DNA from: Clavulina sp. PMI_390
Taxonomy: Eukaryota; Basidiomycota; Agaricomycetes; Cantharellales; Hydnaceae
DNA: 64,000 nt
Reading direction: 5' to 3'
NCBI GenBank assembly: GCA_015039315.1
Contig: WIDE01000059.1
Location: 5,940 to 69,939 of the forward strand
The notes below the pieces were generated by a model. It saw only the letters and a program-made list of their open reading frames with translations. It was not told where the DNA came from and did not search any database. Shown here in pieces: positions 24,601-37,000 of this stretch. Position 1 is the first letter of the stretch, and each line of letters opens with the position of its first letter. The translations under genes and the position numbers were made by a program.

Positions 24601-27600
24601 TTATCTGGTCAGGCTGTGGGATGCGGAGCGCCCAAATTGGATCTTCGAGCTCCAAAAGGCCGGATCAACCATATCTTCATCATGGGGCCCTGTTGATGCA
24701 CATGCCCCCTTGCTTCCCTAAAGCCATATGACACTTTCGAGGAGTTTGACAGGTACAAGATTGGCTGGCGCGATGACTCGACGCGAGGCGCCGCCAGAAC
24801 CTTGCTCTTGAAGATGACGCATGGCGACACTGGGCACCACAAGGCTGATCAAGAGATAGAAGCATAGAAGTATACATGAGGGTGAACGCGCGAAATCATC
24901 GCCTCGAGGTTCGTCGGACGGCCATAGTGCCCCCACAAGGCGACCAATGAAAGCAATCAAAAATAAAAATGGGTGGTAGGAAATCATTGCGGCAGAATTG
25001 CTAACATGACCTACCATCATGCACGCCCACGCCAACGAGTGCTTCGCTACATTTGGGTCATAGTCAATACCTAGTGAATACAATGTGAGATGGAGGTGGC
25101 AATCACATTGACCAGCTCTAAGCGAATTATCTCACCTACAGACTTCGAGTATTGATGTGCACTCGAGGATTGACTTGTGTCGATTGGAAAGGTGGGAGCC
25201 TGATCATTGAGTCCAAGACTCACCGTGGATCTTGCTTACTTTACGCTCCATGTGCTTCCCATTGTGATCTTGATCATGACGGGGCACAATGAACGTCAGC
25301 GCCGCCAGATACGTGCAGAGAACTGTCGATTGAATGAGAAGTGTTCGAGACCGAGGGGTGCTAATAGGAAGTTAGTCTGGCAGTGATGGAACTAGGCTCC
25401 CAAGACATTCATCACGATAATGTCGACGTATTAGATCCAGGGTTCCCGGTACCTCTAAAGCAAATGGCCCATCAGCAGAGACTGAAGACAGGCGGAGCGG
25501 CGTTACATTGTCAGATCTCGTGAACGAGTTAGCCAGACTACTCCTCGTGTAGACTCCATGCAAAGTGGCGTCGTAATTGTCCCAGAATCAAAAGGCCGTG
25601 CGGTTGGCCTAATACTTCCGCGCACTCATCATTCTCGAGATGGGTGGTGTGCAAGCGGACCGATAACTTCCTACCACCTGGGCTCCAATCACTGACAGAC
25701 AGCCATAAATGACAGGTGATGGCGGAGCAGGGTCGACCTGCCTCGATAATCTTATCTGCATGCGATCCCGCGTTCATGCATGCAAGCATCGAAGTTCTTC
25801 TCGCCGACTTGATGACGTTCTCTCAGACCAACGTTCCTGGGTTTGAGGGAAGATTTCCCAGCGATGCGGCATATGAGTGGGCAAGTAAGTGTGAACGTAT
25901 AATAAACTCGCAGGGGAGATCGTCGCTTACCTGAACCCTGGGCGTGTGTGGGATGGAGGTTGATCATAATTGCCACATTCGTCGGCCTCCGACTTCGAGC
26001 ACCCCTGTAATAACACAGGCGCAATTAGTGGCACAAACGTGTTTTAGGTTGTTATCTAGGAGTAGACAAGTTGCGATGCTACAATCACTCAATGTTTCAT
26101 TGGCTAAAGTGTGGTGCAGCAATACGATGACAGATCGCCATGCGACAGAGGCATGGTGGAGTGAATGATGAATGAGATCAATGTTGAGAGGATGTGGAAT
26201 GCAGCAGAAGGAGGGTGCTTCACGGACACGCTGCGAGCGAGGGAGATCAAGCGAGGAAGCACTGCTAGAATATGGATTAGCCAGTAGGACGGCCCGTGGC
26301 AGCGCAGGCGCAAACCCTATCCACAGGATAAAATTACGATCCGAAAAGTACAATTGCGGTCAAGCACATCCGCTCTGCGCGAAGTGTATGAAAACGTGAT
26401 GTCATTGAAGGATTAATTCTGCGGACCGAAATCCGTCACGAGAAGCCTCGCATAGGCAAAACAGTCAAGTGAGAACATGTCAGGGTCGGAGAATAAGAAA
26501 ATGGGGAAACCCTCTGCCCCAAGGCTTGGGGGCCAAACTGCTGAACACCACGAACAAAGACAAAGAGAGATGGCATGTGAGGGAAAGCATGGAAGATACA
26601 TACTAGGACCATACAAACATCTGTAAGGACGAAACGAGAGCGGAGCTTTATTGTTGCTACACCCCTCGATGAAGAAACAAAGGGAGTCATCAGATAGCCT
26701 CGATACGCGGAACGCTGGCATGGGCGCTCCGCGTCATAGATTTATTAAGTGACGTCGAGATGTGCGAGGAGTGCCCAAACAGCGGCCAGACTGTACAAGA
26801 TGGCGGAAAAATACAGAGGTCAGGCGACCACGGCCGCAGAGCAGCGGCACGCCCCACTCCAACGCGGCGGGATTCCAGATACGACGCCTAAGAGGGAAGT
26901 ACGAAAATCTGGCCAATCGACTTGAAAAGTATGGTCGACATTGTACACGATGGTAGTAGTGGTGTCACAGACGTTGCACTCTGGGCGCCGAGTGTCAACA
27001 AGCAACAACGGACCGTGCAAATACAAAGCGTATCACTCACTCAACGCACATGCTCGTTACAAAGTTTCGGGACGGCCTGAAGCTCAGGTTTAAAATCATT
27101 CCGAGTAAACTGTCTATCTTATCTGTTCTCTATTCCGCAGGAGGTTCGGTGTTGCGGGGTCAAGCTGCACTGCCATCACGTTATCCACAGGGAATATTCA
27201 CCTTTGGACCACTCTTTTATTTAGCGTAAAATCTTCATATTATTCACCTGATTTTAAGAATCTCTACCTGAGAGGATGATCTTTCACTGTCCGATCCCTA
27301 TTCCAGCTCTAGTGCCAAGGAGCTTCACCTACTTGGGTACAACGAACTACTTTAAAATCTACATTGAAAGACGAAATTTGCAGCATATGGACCAGTATCT
27401 TCATCTTTATCTCCCTCTATTCTATTCGGTTCTGTTCCAATTTGCAGCACACTAGTCCACATTCATCCGGAACCAGGACAGGAATTACCAGGCCGCTCTA
27501 TCTATCCTCCTCGCAGCATCGCCCATGCTCTACGCATATCTGAAATCTTCTGGCTCACTCGTCCCTATCATCAAGCTTTGTTGTACTCTACCTAATTCCA

Positions 27601-30600
27601 TATCGTAACTCCGTGGTTACATTGGCGCCACACAAACACCCTCAACGCCATACAAGATAGCTAGTAGTGGATACCAGCACAATGGAGCTAAGCTTTATCT
27701 GAAACTTGATCCTTCGTGATGAGAGGAGTTCTATCTCCACCCAGCCTCTCAGCTTCTCAGAACTAGGCGCTGCAAGTATGGAGCTGCTTCTTGTACGAGC
27801 TGAGAATGTTTTTGGATCCTTCCCTTGGAAGCCAGACTTGACCCCCAACCCCGTCAACCTCCATGCTTTTGAGACTCTTCTGCTCCAGCTCTAGCACGGA
27901 GCATCGCGCATCTTTTAGTATTATTTGTCCCGAACCTTCTGACATGTCAAGCTTTCTTAGGGATATATCACGTTGAAAAGATCCGCTATGAGTGTTCCTA
28001 TCACCTTTGGACTCTATTATCTGCTCGGATGCAGCCGGTAGCAGCTAAGCGCGCTGAAAACACAGTTGGGGGCCGTTTTGTTCCTAAATATACTTTGAGG
28101 TGCGACCGATGCCATAACTGCTGCTAATTCCGGATGCAAGCGTGATTCAGAACAACGAGGCTAAACTTCATGCAACTGGCTCTCGGAATTCAGATGATCT
28201 CGTAACAACCCATTAGCTTTCAACTAGTTACTCCGAAAATTGCTAATGAGTTTAATATTCTGTCTCGGACTCATTTTGGAAATTCCCGTAGACCCTCCCT
28301 TCGCTTAGTGGCGAATGATCTTTGCCTCGGTCAGACATCGGCACTGCTGCCGCATATTCGATCAATTTTAGGCTGTATGTCGGAGACACGGATTCTCAGG
28401 CGACTCCGTGCGTATGTCGGACTATAGCTGCAGAGAGATATTAATTCTGATATTATCCCCATATGTCGATGATTTTTTGGGCCATGACGATCAACCAAAC
28501 AAGCGTCGATGATTTGCCCAGATTCCACTCTATTCCGCTAGGGTCCGGTAGTCTTGAGCAGACTACGGCCGAGGAACCACAGGATGTACTAGACGAACTA
28601 TCAAAACAACTCGATGACTTGTGTCCTTCTATCACCTCTAACAAATAATTTAATCCATGCATTGGCAGATCTCTGCCAACCAAGACACTGTCACAATAGC
28701 ATTCTGGTCAGCATAGCTTACCCAATGCTGATCTGTCTCAACATAATATCTTACGGCTCTGAACGCCACTCATCCTTGTGTAGCTCCGTCTTCATTTCGG
28801 GGTCCCACACTAAGGCAACTTCGTGCCTTCTACCGCCCCGTGTTTAACCCGCCGCACCGCTGAGTCTCACGACATGGGAACGTAAGCCCGAGCCAGCATT
28901 GGCATTTACTACCGGTTCTGCGAATGAGGTAGGTAACAGAACGCCACCGAAATTTACGATTTTCATAGCCGGGGTAAGCATATGGATAAGACAGGCCACG
29001 ATAATAAAACGCGCTGGTGGAGACGGGCGGGCGAGACTACAATATGTCTTCACGATGGCGCAATCGTGTGCAACATTGGTTTCCAGAATAGAGGCTTGAT
29101 GGTGGGTGGCTGAGTTGAAAACAGAGGGTTATCGGCGTCGTATCAGTAGCCGATGAGCCTTTACGCGAATCATAGGAGGCCCCGGCGGTGATCGGGGAGC
29201 TAGACTAACGTTTAGCTGTGCTCTCACCCCAATGCCGGCAAGAGCAGAAGTGCCTCAGCAGCAAAAAATCCTATAACTCTGAGTTTTTTCGGCAGTCAAT
29301 TGTTTGATTTCAACATCCAAGGATTAATTGGCTGCCCATATCTTCATTGTTGCTTAGGCTTCTGGCAATTTGATAACAGGCCATTGTAAATTCTACGCCA
29401 TTTGTTAACCGATGACACGCCTCTCGTTGATTGCAAGCTTGCTCCCACTCTTTGATCATCCTTATAAGCCGGCAGCGTTTTGATGACAGCATTGTTCGGG
29501 ATCCTTATCACCCTAGTGATATGCCACGGGGCGACATGAAGTTTACAACACTGAATTGACTATGCACATAAAGCTAGTGTCATTAATGGCGTGCTCAAGT
29601 CGCATCGGGGCTTGACAAGCGGCGCCGATAGGCTAGTTTGCAATTAGACGCTAGAAATTAGGAGCTTGGTCAACGTGCATTGATTGTTGAAATATATGTT
29701 CCATGTAGATAGGTGACATAGTCCGCACCTAAATCTGAGAAAGCTACCTGGTGTCCAACGTGCGCTCGCAGGCCGAGTAGGCTCGCGAAGATAACGGGCA
29801 GCGGACCGTGAGTGGCATACAGACTATGTACCCTGGACTTAATAAGATGAAAGAATAAGTAGAAAAGAACAGCGAAATTCGCAATCAGACAGGTCGACAG
29901 ATTACTATACTTGCTTCTTTACCTTGTTACGAATGACAAAGGAGCTAATGATCTAGAGATACCGATCGACGGGCGCAAGAGGTCACGCCCAGGGATGAGG
30001 GCGCTAATATCTAGTTGAGTCAAAAATGGTGCGGACCTGGCGGCTTTGCGTGTGCGTGCGTCTCGAATCTTACATCTGCCAGGATTGACCAACAATGATT
30101 GTATTGATAGTCAATGTGGCGATAAAGAGAGCGTTTAGTAAGGTGAGACGATCGTGGGTCCCGAGGGCCATTCGGGCATAACAACCCATGGTCGAGGGAA
30201 CAGTGAAATATGGTGTCCGATGCTCCCTGGACCTCTGTGGCGTGCGTATTCACCGAGTGAGAACCACCGTGGATAGAGCGGTAAATTTGTGATAGAGAAT
30301 ACTTATTGCTTGATACAAAACGAAGACCGACTGAAAGGTGCTTGCGCGTGGCGAGTCGCCCGGATAGATCGGGCCAGCGCCGGTGGTGCATAGTCCTGAA
30401 AAGCCTAGACTTGAATTAGATGCGTCTCGATCCTTTCTACAAGTTGATCAATTGCAATCGAACCAATGAGAACTGATCAGTCTGAGAAAGGCTAGACAGG
30501 AGAGGTCAGCATAATGAAGGGAGACAACAACGTACAATGGCGATACTTGCCATAAATGGCTGATCGCCGACTCCATCTTCGCGAGCGGCCAGCTCGCTTA

Positions 30601-33600
30601 TGCCTACTACGCGACAAGAAATGAGCGAAAATACAAATCTCAGATAGAGCTTGGAAGATACCAGAGTGGAGGTCAACACTATCTCTTGATGATACATTCA
30701 TCTCTTATCAAGGATGCCCGATGAAGTTTCATAGACATCATGGTGGGACTCGCCATCGTGGACAAAATATCAAAATTCAGAGATCATCAGCTACACGTTG
30801 GCGCTAATACTGCTCATGTTCGCGCGAGGTGAGTCGCCAGAAGCTTGAGTCACTGTGTGCATAAAAAGATCATAGGGAACTCGGATGTGAGATGTCAGAG
30901 GTCCATCAAGGTCTCTTTTCTTTCAAGCTTGCCTTCAATTCGTAAAGCACCAACTGTTATCGTGCTCCGATGCTCGTAGATATGGAATTGTGCATAGAAT
31001 AGAACAGCCAAAGAGGGAAAAAATGGCCGCGGATTCCGCCAATCCTGCTGAGAATGTGGAATGGTGTCCGATATTGGGGAGCATATCGCTTTAGCTGTCA
31101 ATTCAACTAGAGGAAGAGAATCGACCCTTACCAAGAATTACCCCTCACGGGTCTAACAGAGAAGCTTACCAAAGATTGTCAGAGGTAACGGATGCGAGGC
31201 CTTCGATCTCCCAACCCAATGGAGAGTTAGGGTGCGATCATAGGTATCTCTAGATGTGCACAGTAAGTTGTTAAGAGTCTGCGACATGAGGTCTAGCATG
31301 GGTCCATTGCAGGCTGCTCATCCACAAAAGAAACCTGTCGGAGATAAGGAATGGATCAGCTGGAATTTCTATTGTTATTGTTATTTTTTGGGCAATCGCC
31401 AACCCTCGTTACACTCTGGAATCCAAATGGTAGCGTAGTTCAAGGAATGTGAAGTTCTCGTAGCACAATCCCCACCGTTGCGTGATTCGATTCGCAGCAA
31501 AATTTTTGGTAACCCCCAAATCGCCGGACCGTGACCTAAACGAAAACTGACTAGCTGAGAATCATAGACCCGCTCAGGTGAAGAATCTAGCAATCATATT
31601 AGGTAGAAGCGTGTTCCGCTTGTCAGACGACTAGACAGGTGTCTGAATACCCCACCTTGTGATCGAGACTCGTTTGTGAATCACTGGTCATATCACGGAC
31701 GCTCGGACTGCATTAGAGCCACATCATGAACCACCAAGACGTATTTAATCCTCGCCTTCGTGCCTAGACCTATGTGGTGTATGTTATCCCATATATAGAG
31801 CAAATGTAAATTCTCGGCATAGTTTCACGAGGAAAAGGGATGGGAGATCTAGACACATGGTTCGTGAAATATACCGTCCCACTTGATCTCAATCTTGCTC
31901 ATGGTCATGGGTGGTCAGATGGCTACCCACAGGCGCTGAAAATCAAGGTCGGTGCAGGGGCTGACCATACTAGTGAAGAGCACTTCAACACTCCGCCAAG
32001 GGTGTAAAATTTGTCTTGAGCGGGGCTTTCAATGTACTCATTTAGCTCATCAAGCCTGCTAGGGATTCGGCGCGAAGCTACCAATCTCGACTGCCACTGA
32101 ATAGCGATTGAGCCAAAGGATTGTTGGATAGCTTAACGGATGATTCTATCGCTATACGGGGGGAGCAATATCTCAGAAAACGCTTGTAAAGCCTCAGTGT
32201 CAAGATCAGTGGAACGATGCCGCCTAGGGTTCAAGGAATACGGAGAGTGCGTGATCATGCTAGATTCGGAACTATCCCCCGATCGTGCTCGTTTCTGGCC
32301 AAAAGGAGATCATGGTCGCCAAATACAGAATCTTATCGCCGTCTCATCAGGACTAGATGAGATGAATGACTCACATGATCTCGCATGACGACCGACCACG
32401 TTGTCACAGATCAGAAGGTCAGTGGCACCTCAGCGATCGTGAGGCAGCATCGAGCCTATACAGCGGTGCAGCTGTGGAACAGATCTAGCAGGGTCACAGG
32501 ACATGCCCAAATGACCAGGCGATTGGCGTGAGGAGTCTTGGTTTGGACCCACAGGCTCCCTTCAGCCAAACTTCAAGGGTAAGCCAGATGTAAACGACAA
32601 CATGTTAGAGGTGGCGAAGAACGCTTCACTTTGGCTAGTGTGCCAAAACAACAGCCCTGTATTAAGATTCCGCGGAAGAACGATGAAGGTCAAGGTTACA
32701 AATGTATGATGCCCCAATACCTTCCTACGTATTCATGGGCGTTTTGATTTCTCCTCGTGACCCTGAGGGAGGAGGTATGGTGTAAAGAGGGGCGCGATGG
32801 GGAAGAGTTTACCAAATTGGTGCAGTTGCGACATCCGCAATCTGATTCTTTTCCCGGCAAGACCTCTGACAGTGCTCGGAGGCGGGTTGCCAGTGAGTCC
32901 TATTGATACCATCGCGGCATCGTCAAGCTACGAATGAGGCGCAAAGCAACCCTGATTGCTCTACGCCGTCCCAACCGAGGGACAGTGGCCCAAGGGCCGA
33001 GGCTGTTGGATTGATACTGAACATCAAAACTCGGAACCAGTGCAGCACACTTAGCATTGATTGGAAGATAAGGTAAGAAGTAACCTTGAAGATGAACATC
33101 GAATCGAGCTACTAAAAGCGCCGAAACGCAAGGGCCGCAAGATGAGCCCGTATTTCGAAACTAACGGATCCATTGGCGATATACGTGCACTATGCTGGGC
33201 GTTCATGAGAATCGTCATAACGAAAGAATGAGCCTAGGGTAATGACGTATTCTATTACTTTCTCTCTGAAGACCTCTGAGAAAGATCAGGTATCAGTAGC
33301 TCGCAGGCAACTCACGGAGGTAGGGCCGGAGGAAGAAACCCTGACGAGGCGGATAGGGAGAAGAAGACAAGATTCGCGAACGAAGGCGGAGGTGCTTCGC
33401 GAAGTGAGCTTCATGCAAAGCAAAGAGGCGATGAAATAATATCCCAGTGTCGATTCGAATGGGGTGTCCAACAGAGATGGGTTCACTTTCATGCTTCTAG
33501 GCCGAACGTCGCTGGAAGCAACGATTTGCAACACCGAGAAGATAGCGAGGATAAGCTAGGTTTCTCCGCACTGAAAAAGCTCGCAGAAGCTGCTATGGGA

Positions 33601-34055
33601 GCGTCTGTTGGGAGATACACTCATTGGCATTTGCCTATGCTACCTGGTATAACAAGACCAATGCATCGATAAATTCGAGGGCTGGAGGAATGGACCGATC
33701 AACCGCGAAACCTGTTTTTAAAGCCTTTGTTACTAGAAACAGATCACTTTGTCACTAATTCATAAGGATGGCGCAGTCAAGCTCGTTATATAACTCAGTT
33801 TGACAAAATGTTACAGATCTTTGTGTCAAGAAGGTAAACCGCCTGATGTCCCTCGGATGGATTATCGGCTTCCAGGGGTGATCGAGATGATACATTCGAT
33901 TTGAATAGCTGGTTTCTGCCCTCACAGACTTGACGACACGGTATTCTAACCGAGTCTTCAAAACGGAGCAGGAGAACGAGATTGGCTTGCTTTGCTGTTG
34001 TTGATCTTCGCTTGCCAAGGGCTCGAAGTCAACATCACGTCGCTAGTGACTTAGA
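18611..34055. other. Gene-poor stretch of about 15.4 kb
   Basis: No family, RNA gene or transposon protein could be recognised. The pyrimidine-rich plus-strand stretch 19140-19640 looks like a leader or untranslated region but leads into no convincing ORF; an 86-codon open frame from 19373 is low-complexity. A GATA-type short repeat lies near 19670 and an alternating CG tract near 23890. Exon-like pieces: 25719-25884 (plus, ending at a GTAAGT donor), 24718-25083 (minus, hydrophobic), 28463-28648 (plus), 30895-31134 (minus). Overlapping opposite-strand ORFs at 21977-22685 are probably composition effects. The whole block reads like decayed or very diverged DNA next to a gene-dense right half. 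I see no clear long terminal repeat pair by eye, but this was not an exhaustive search. Confidence 0.45.
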
Positions 34056-37000
34056 ATGGATTTGGATGAGCAACAATCTGCAGTTCTTGAATTACTAGGC
34101 CCGGTGGTTGCAGAACTCGTCGAGAATCCCTCTTCAGAACCTCTACACTATAAAAGTCTTGCACTCTCTCAGCAAGCAGGCGCCGCTCCAGACGATTTAG
34201 AGAACGCTCGCGATGGCTTGACAGCTTTCTTCCCTACAACGGACGGTGAGCACTATTAATCATCCATTTGAACAATACCACTCTAACCTTTCTCTCAGCC
34301 GTATGGCTGCCCTTGTTGGAGACTAAAGTTCGCAAGGTTGCAAGTGGTGAACTGAGCGGCGAGGAGATGCACGCGACATTCGAGCGGGCTGAACAAGACT
34401 ATTTTTGTGGGTTATCTGCACATCTCTTCTCCCGTCGGCTCATTGACTCCTATATTCCCTCAGCGATACCGGTTCTGAAAGCCCATCTTGACTTCTTGAC
34501 CCAAGGCGCCCAAGCAGCCGCAGAGAAAGCCGATGAGGATGAGGAGGATGATTTCTTCTCTCTTGAAAACGTGCAGGAGCTCTGCTCCGCAATTGTTTCA
34601 AAATCGACAGTGCATACAACTGAGGTTTGCTTACTGAATTTTGCGGTTTATCGTGTCTACAACTAAGCACCCCACGTAGGGTCACATTGTCTGGGACGCT
34701 TGGAGAGATTGGTGGCAGGGTGTTGTGGACACGTCTCAAGTAAGAACCATTTGTCACTACTTGTCCTCGGCCTGCTGATTCTTTCATAGGCTGAAAAGAG
34801 GTATGGCCACTTCTTAATACATCGGTCAAGATACCGCCTAATCTATTTTGACTATGAGGTCTGACCGGCTCCAAGTTCTGAAGCTCGAGTACCTCAAACG
34901 GCTGGCACAACCTCACTCCAGTACGTGCACCTCCGCTTGATGTCCTGCCAAGTGATTAAGAATTCCCCCTAGCAAACGAGGGCACAGCACAGGCTTATTC
35001 TAGCCTCGTGACCAATTATCTGCCGCCTTCTGAGTACGAAGCCACCATGATGCACGCAACGAAAGTTCGAGAACCGGCGAGAACCGCCTGGGTGAATCGC
35101 GAAAGATGGCAGTCTCAACTGGTTCGTCATCTTTCGCTCAGATTCCTTCCAAATGTTGATCATTATGGCATTTTCTACCGCCCACCTCCTTGCCAATCTG
35201 TGCGCCAGCATAATGCCCAAGCATATTTTGAACATATTGAAGCTGAAAAGTCCAAACGCCAGCGGACGAAAGATCCCCGCGCAAAAGACCCAACACCAAT
35301 TGTGAATCTCTATGAACGTGCTATCGCCCATGTTGCGTCGCAAAAGGTTCAAGCTTTATTAGCGTCGGCGAATCCAACGCAAACAGGTACTGTAGAGCAA
35401 GAGCTTCAAGGCGCTGAGGCGTGGCTACTGGCGTTCTGGCAAGGTTTCATAACATTTTTAGTAAGCCTTTGAACCATTTTCTGGATTATTCTCCTTGGGC
35501 TGAGATCGTTCCGTAGCAACAAGACGATGTTGACCTTCCAGAAACTGAATTCGAGGTTCTACGACGAGCAACCCGAAGCGTACCTTCTAACGGCCTCTTA
35601 TGGGTTGAGTATATCCATGCTTTGGTATGATACCCTTCTTTCGCCACTATAGTTCCTACAATCTTATATGCACTTGCGATAGGAATCAAAAGACTTGGAG
35701 GGGGAAATACTCAGTATGTGCTCGTGTCAGCCCTCTACATCTGACTTGAACATCTCACTCCAAGACTCTCTTACTTGGTCCAGACATTCTACCCAAAGCT
35801 CTGGGTAGCGGGTCGCTAGATGCCAAAGCTGTCAGCGACGTCACTATTGCCGCCATCGTACCCGCATATCGCTCGCTACGTGATAGTCAGTTTGCCTCAT
35901 AACTCTCATTGAAGCCACTATAGCTCACTGACGCACATTGGCCAGATTTCGATGTCGATATATTCTCTTACGTTATTGAGACGCTCGAAGATGCAATTCG
36001 TCGCGTAAGGGATGCTGGCGGGGAGCCCAAGCTCAAGCTGGAACAATTTCTTGTTCATGTGGTCAGTGATCTTCTGGAACCAATGAGTATGTGACAAACA
36101 CCGTTTCTATCGTAGTATCTCCATCCCACTGGCGAACCAGCCTCAGATTATGCTGAAGACTCAATCACTGGTGCTATGGACGTTTGGGAGAAGGCTGTCA
36201 AACATTACAAAAAGCATTGGCATGTGTGGACCTCCTTCATCGATTTCTTGACGTATGTATCGTGGTGATATTCGCTTCCCGAAGTACATTTAATCGCTTT
36301 CCATATAGTATGACGGCCAAGAACTTCCCTCGCGCTCGCAAAGCGTTCCGCGAGTTCTCGGGAGCTCACCTTGCCGTGGATTATCCTGAGGCTGTTTACG
36401 AAGCCTGGATCTCGTTCGAAGAAAAGTGGGGAACAAGCGAAGAGCTGCATGCTGCCAGAACAAAAGTGAAAAAGCTGGAGAATGCGCTCGCTGAGAAGAG
36501 AGCAAAGGTTCGTTTCTCCTACTCAGTCTCCTGCGCCGAACAATAAACCCATTCCCGGCTGCCAACTTTTCTCTCCCCTCTTTGTTATTGCAGGATTCTC
36601 GTAAGATGGCGGAGTCGCAACCTGTCGCAGAACCTGTCTCCTCGGCCACCAGCCAGTTCTTGACCCAGGGCCAGCCCGTTGCGAACTCAGTGGATATATT
36701 GATGTCAAACGGCGAGGGTTCAGACCATATCCGGCGCCAGCCATCGACTTCGGCTGCTGTTGTCTCTCTCGATTCGCCTGGCCGCACCTCTTCCAAACGC
36801 AAGGCTACGGAAGTGGAAGATCAAGACTCAAAAGAGGCGAAGAAGGTGAAAACAGGTGCGGACCGGTAGCAATCCTTCTCTCAGCATGAGCCTGACATCC
36901 ACCCCCTCGAGTTGTAGCGCCGGTTTCCACGACCATCGATCTTAAGAGGTGCGCAGGTTTACATTCTGCCTCAAACTTTGATACTTCGAGCTTAACGGAA

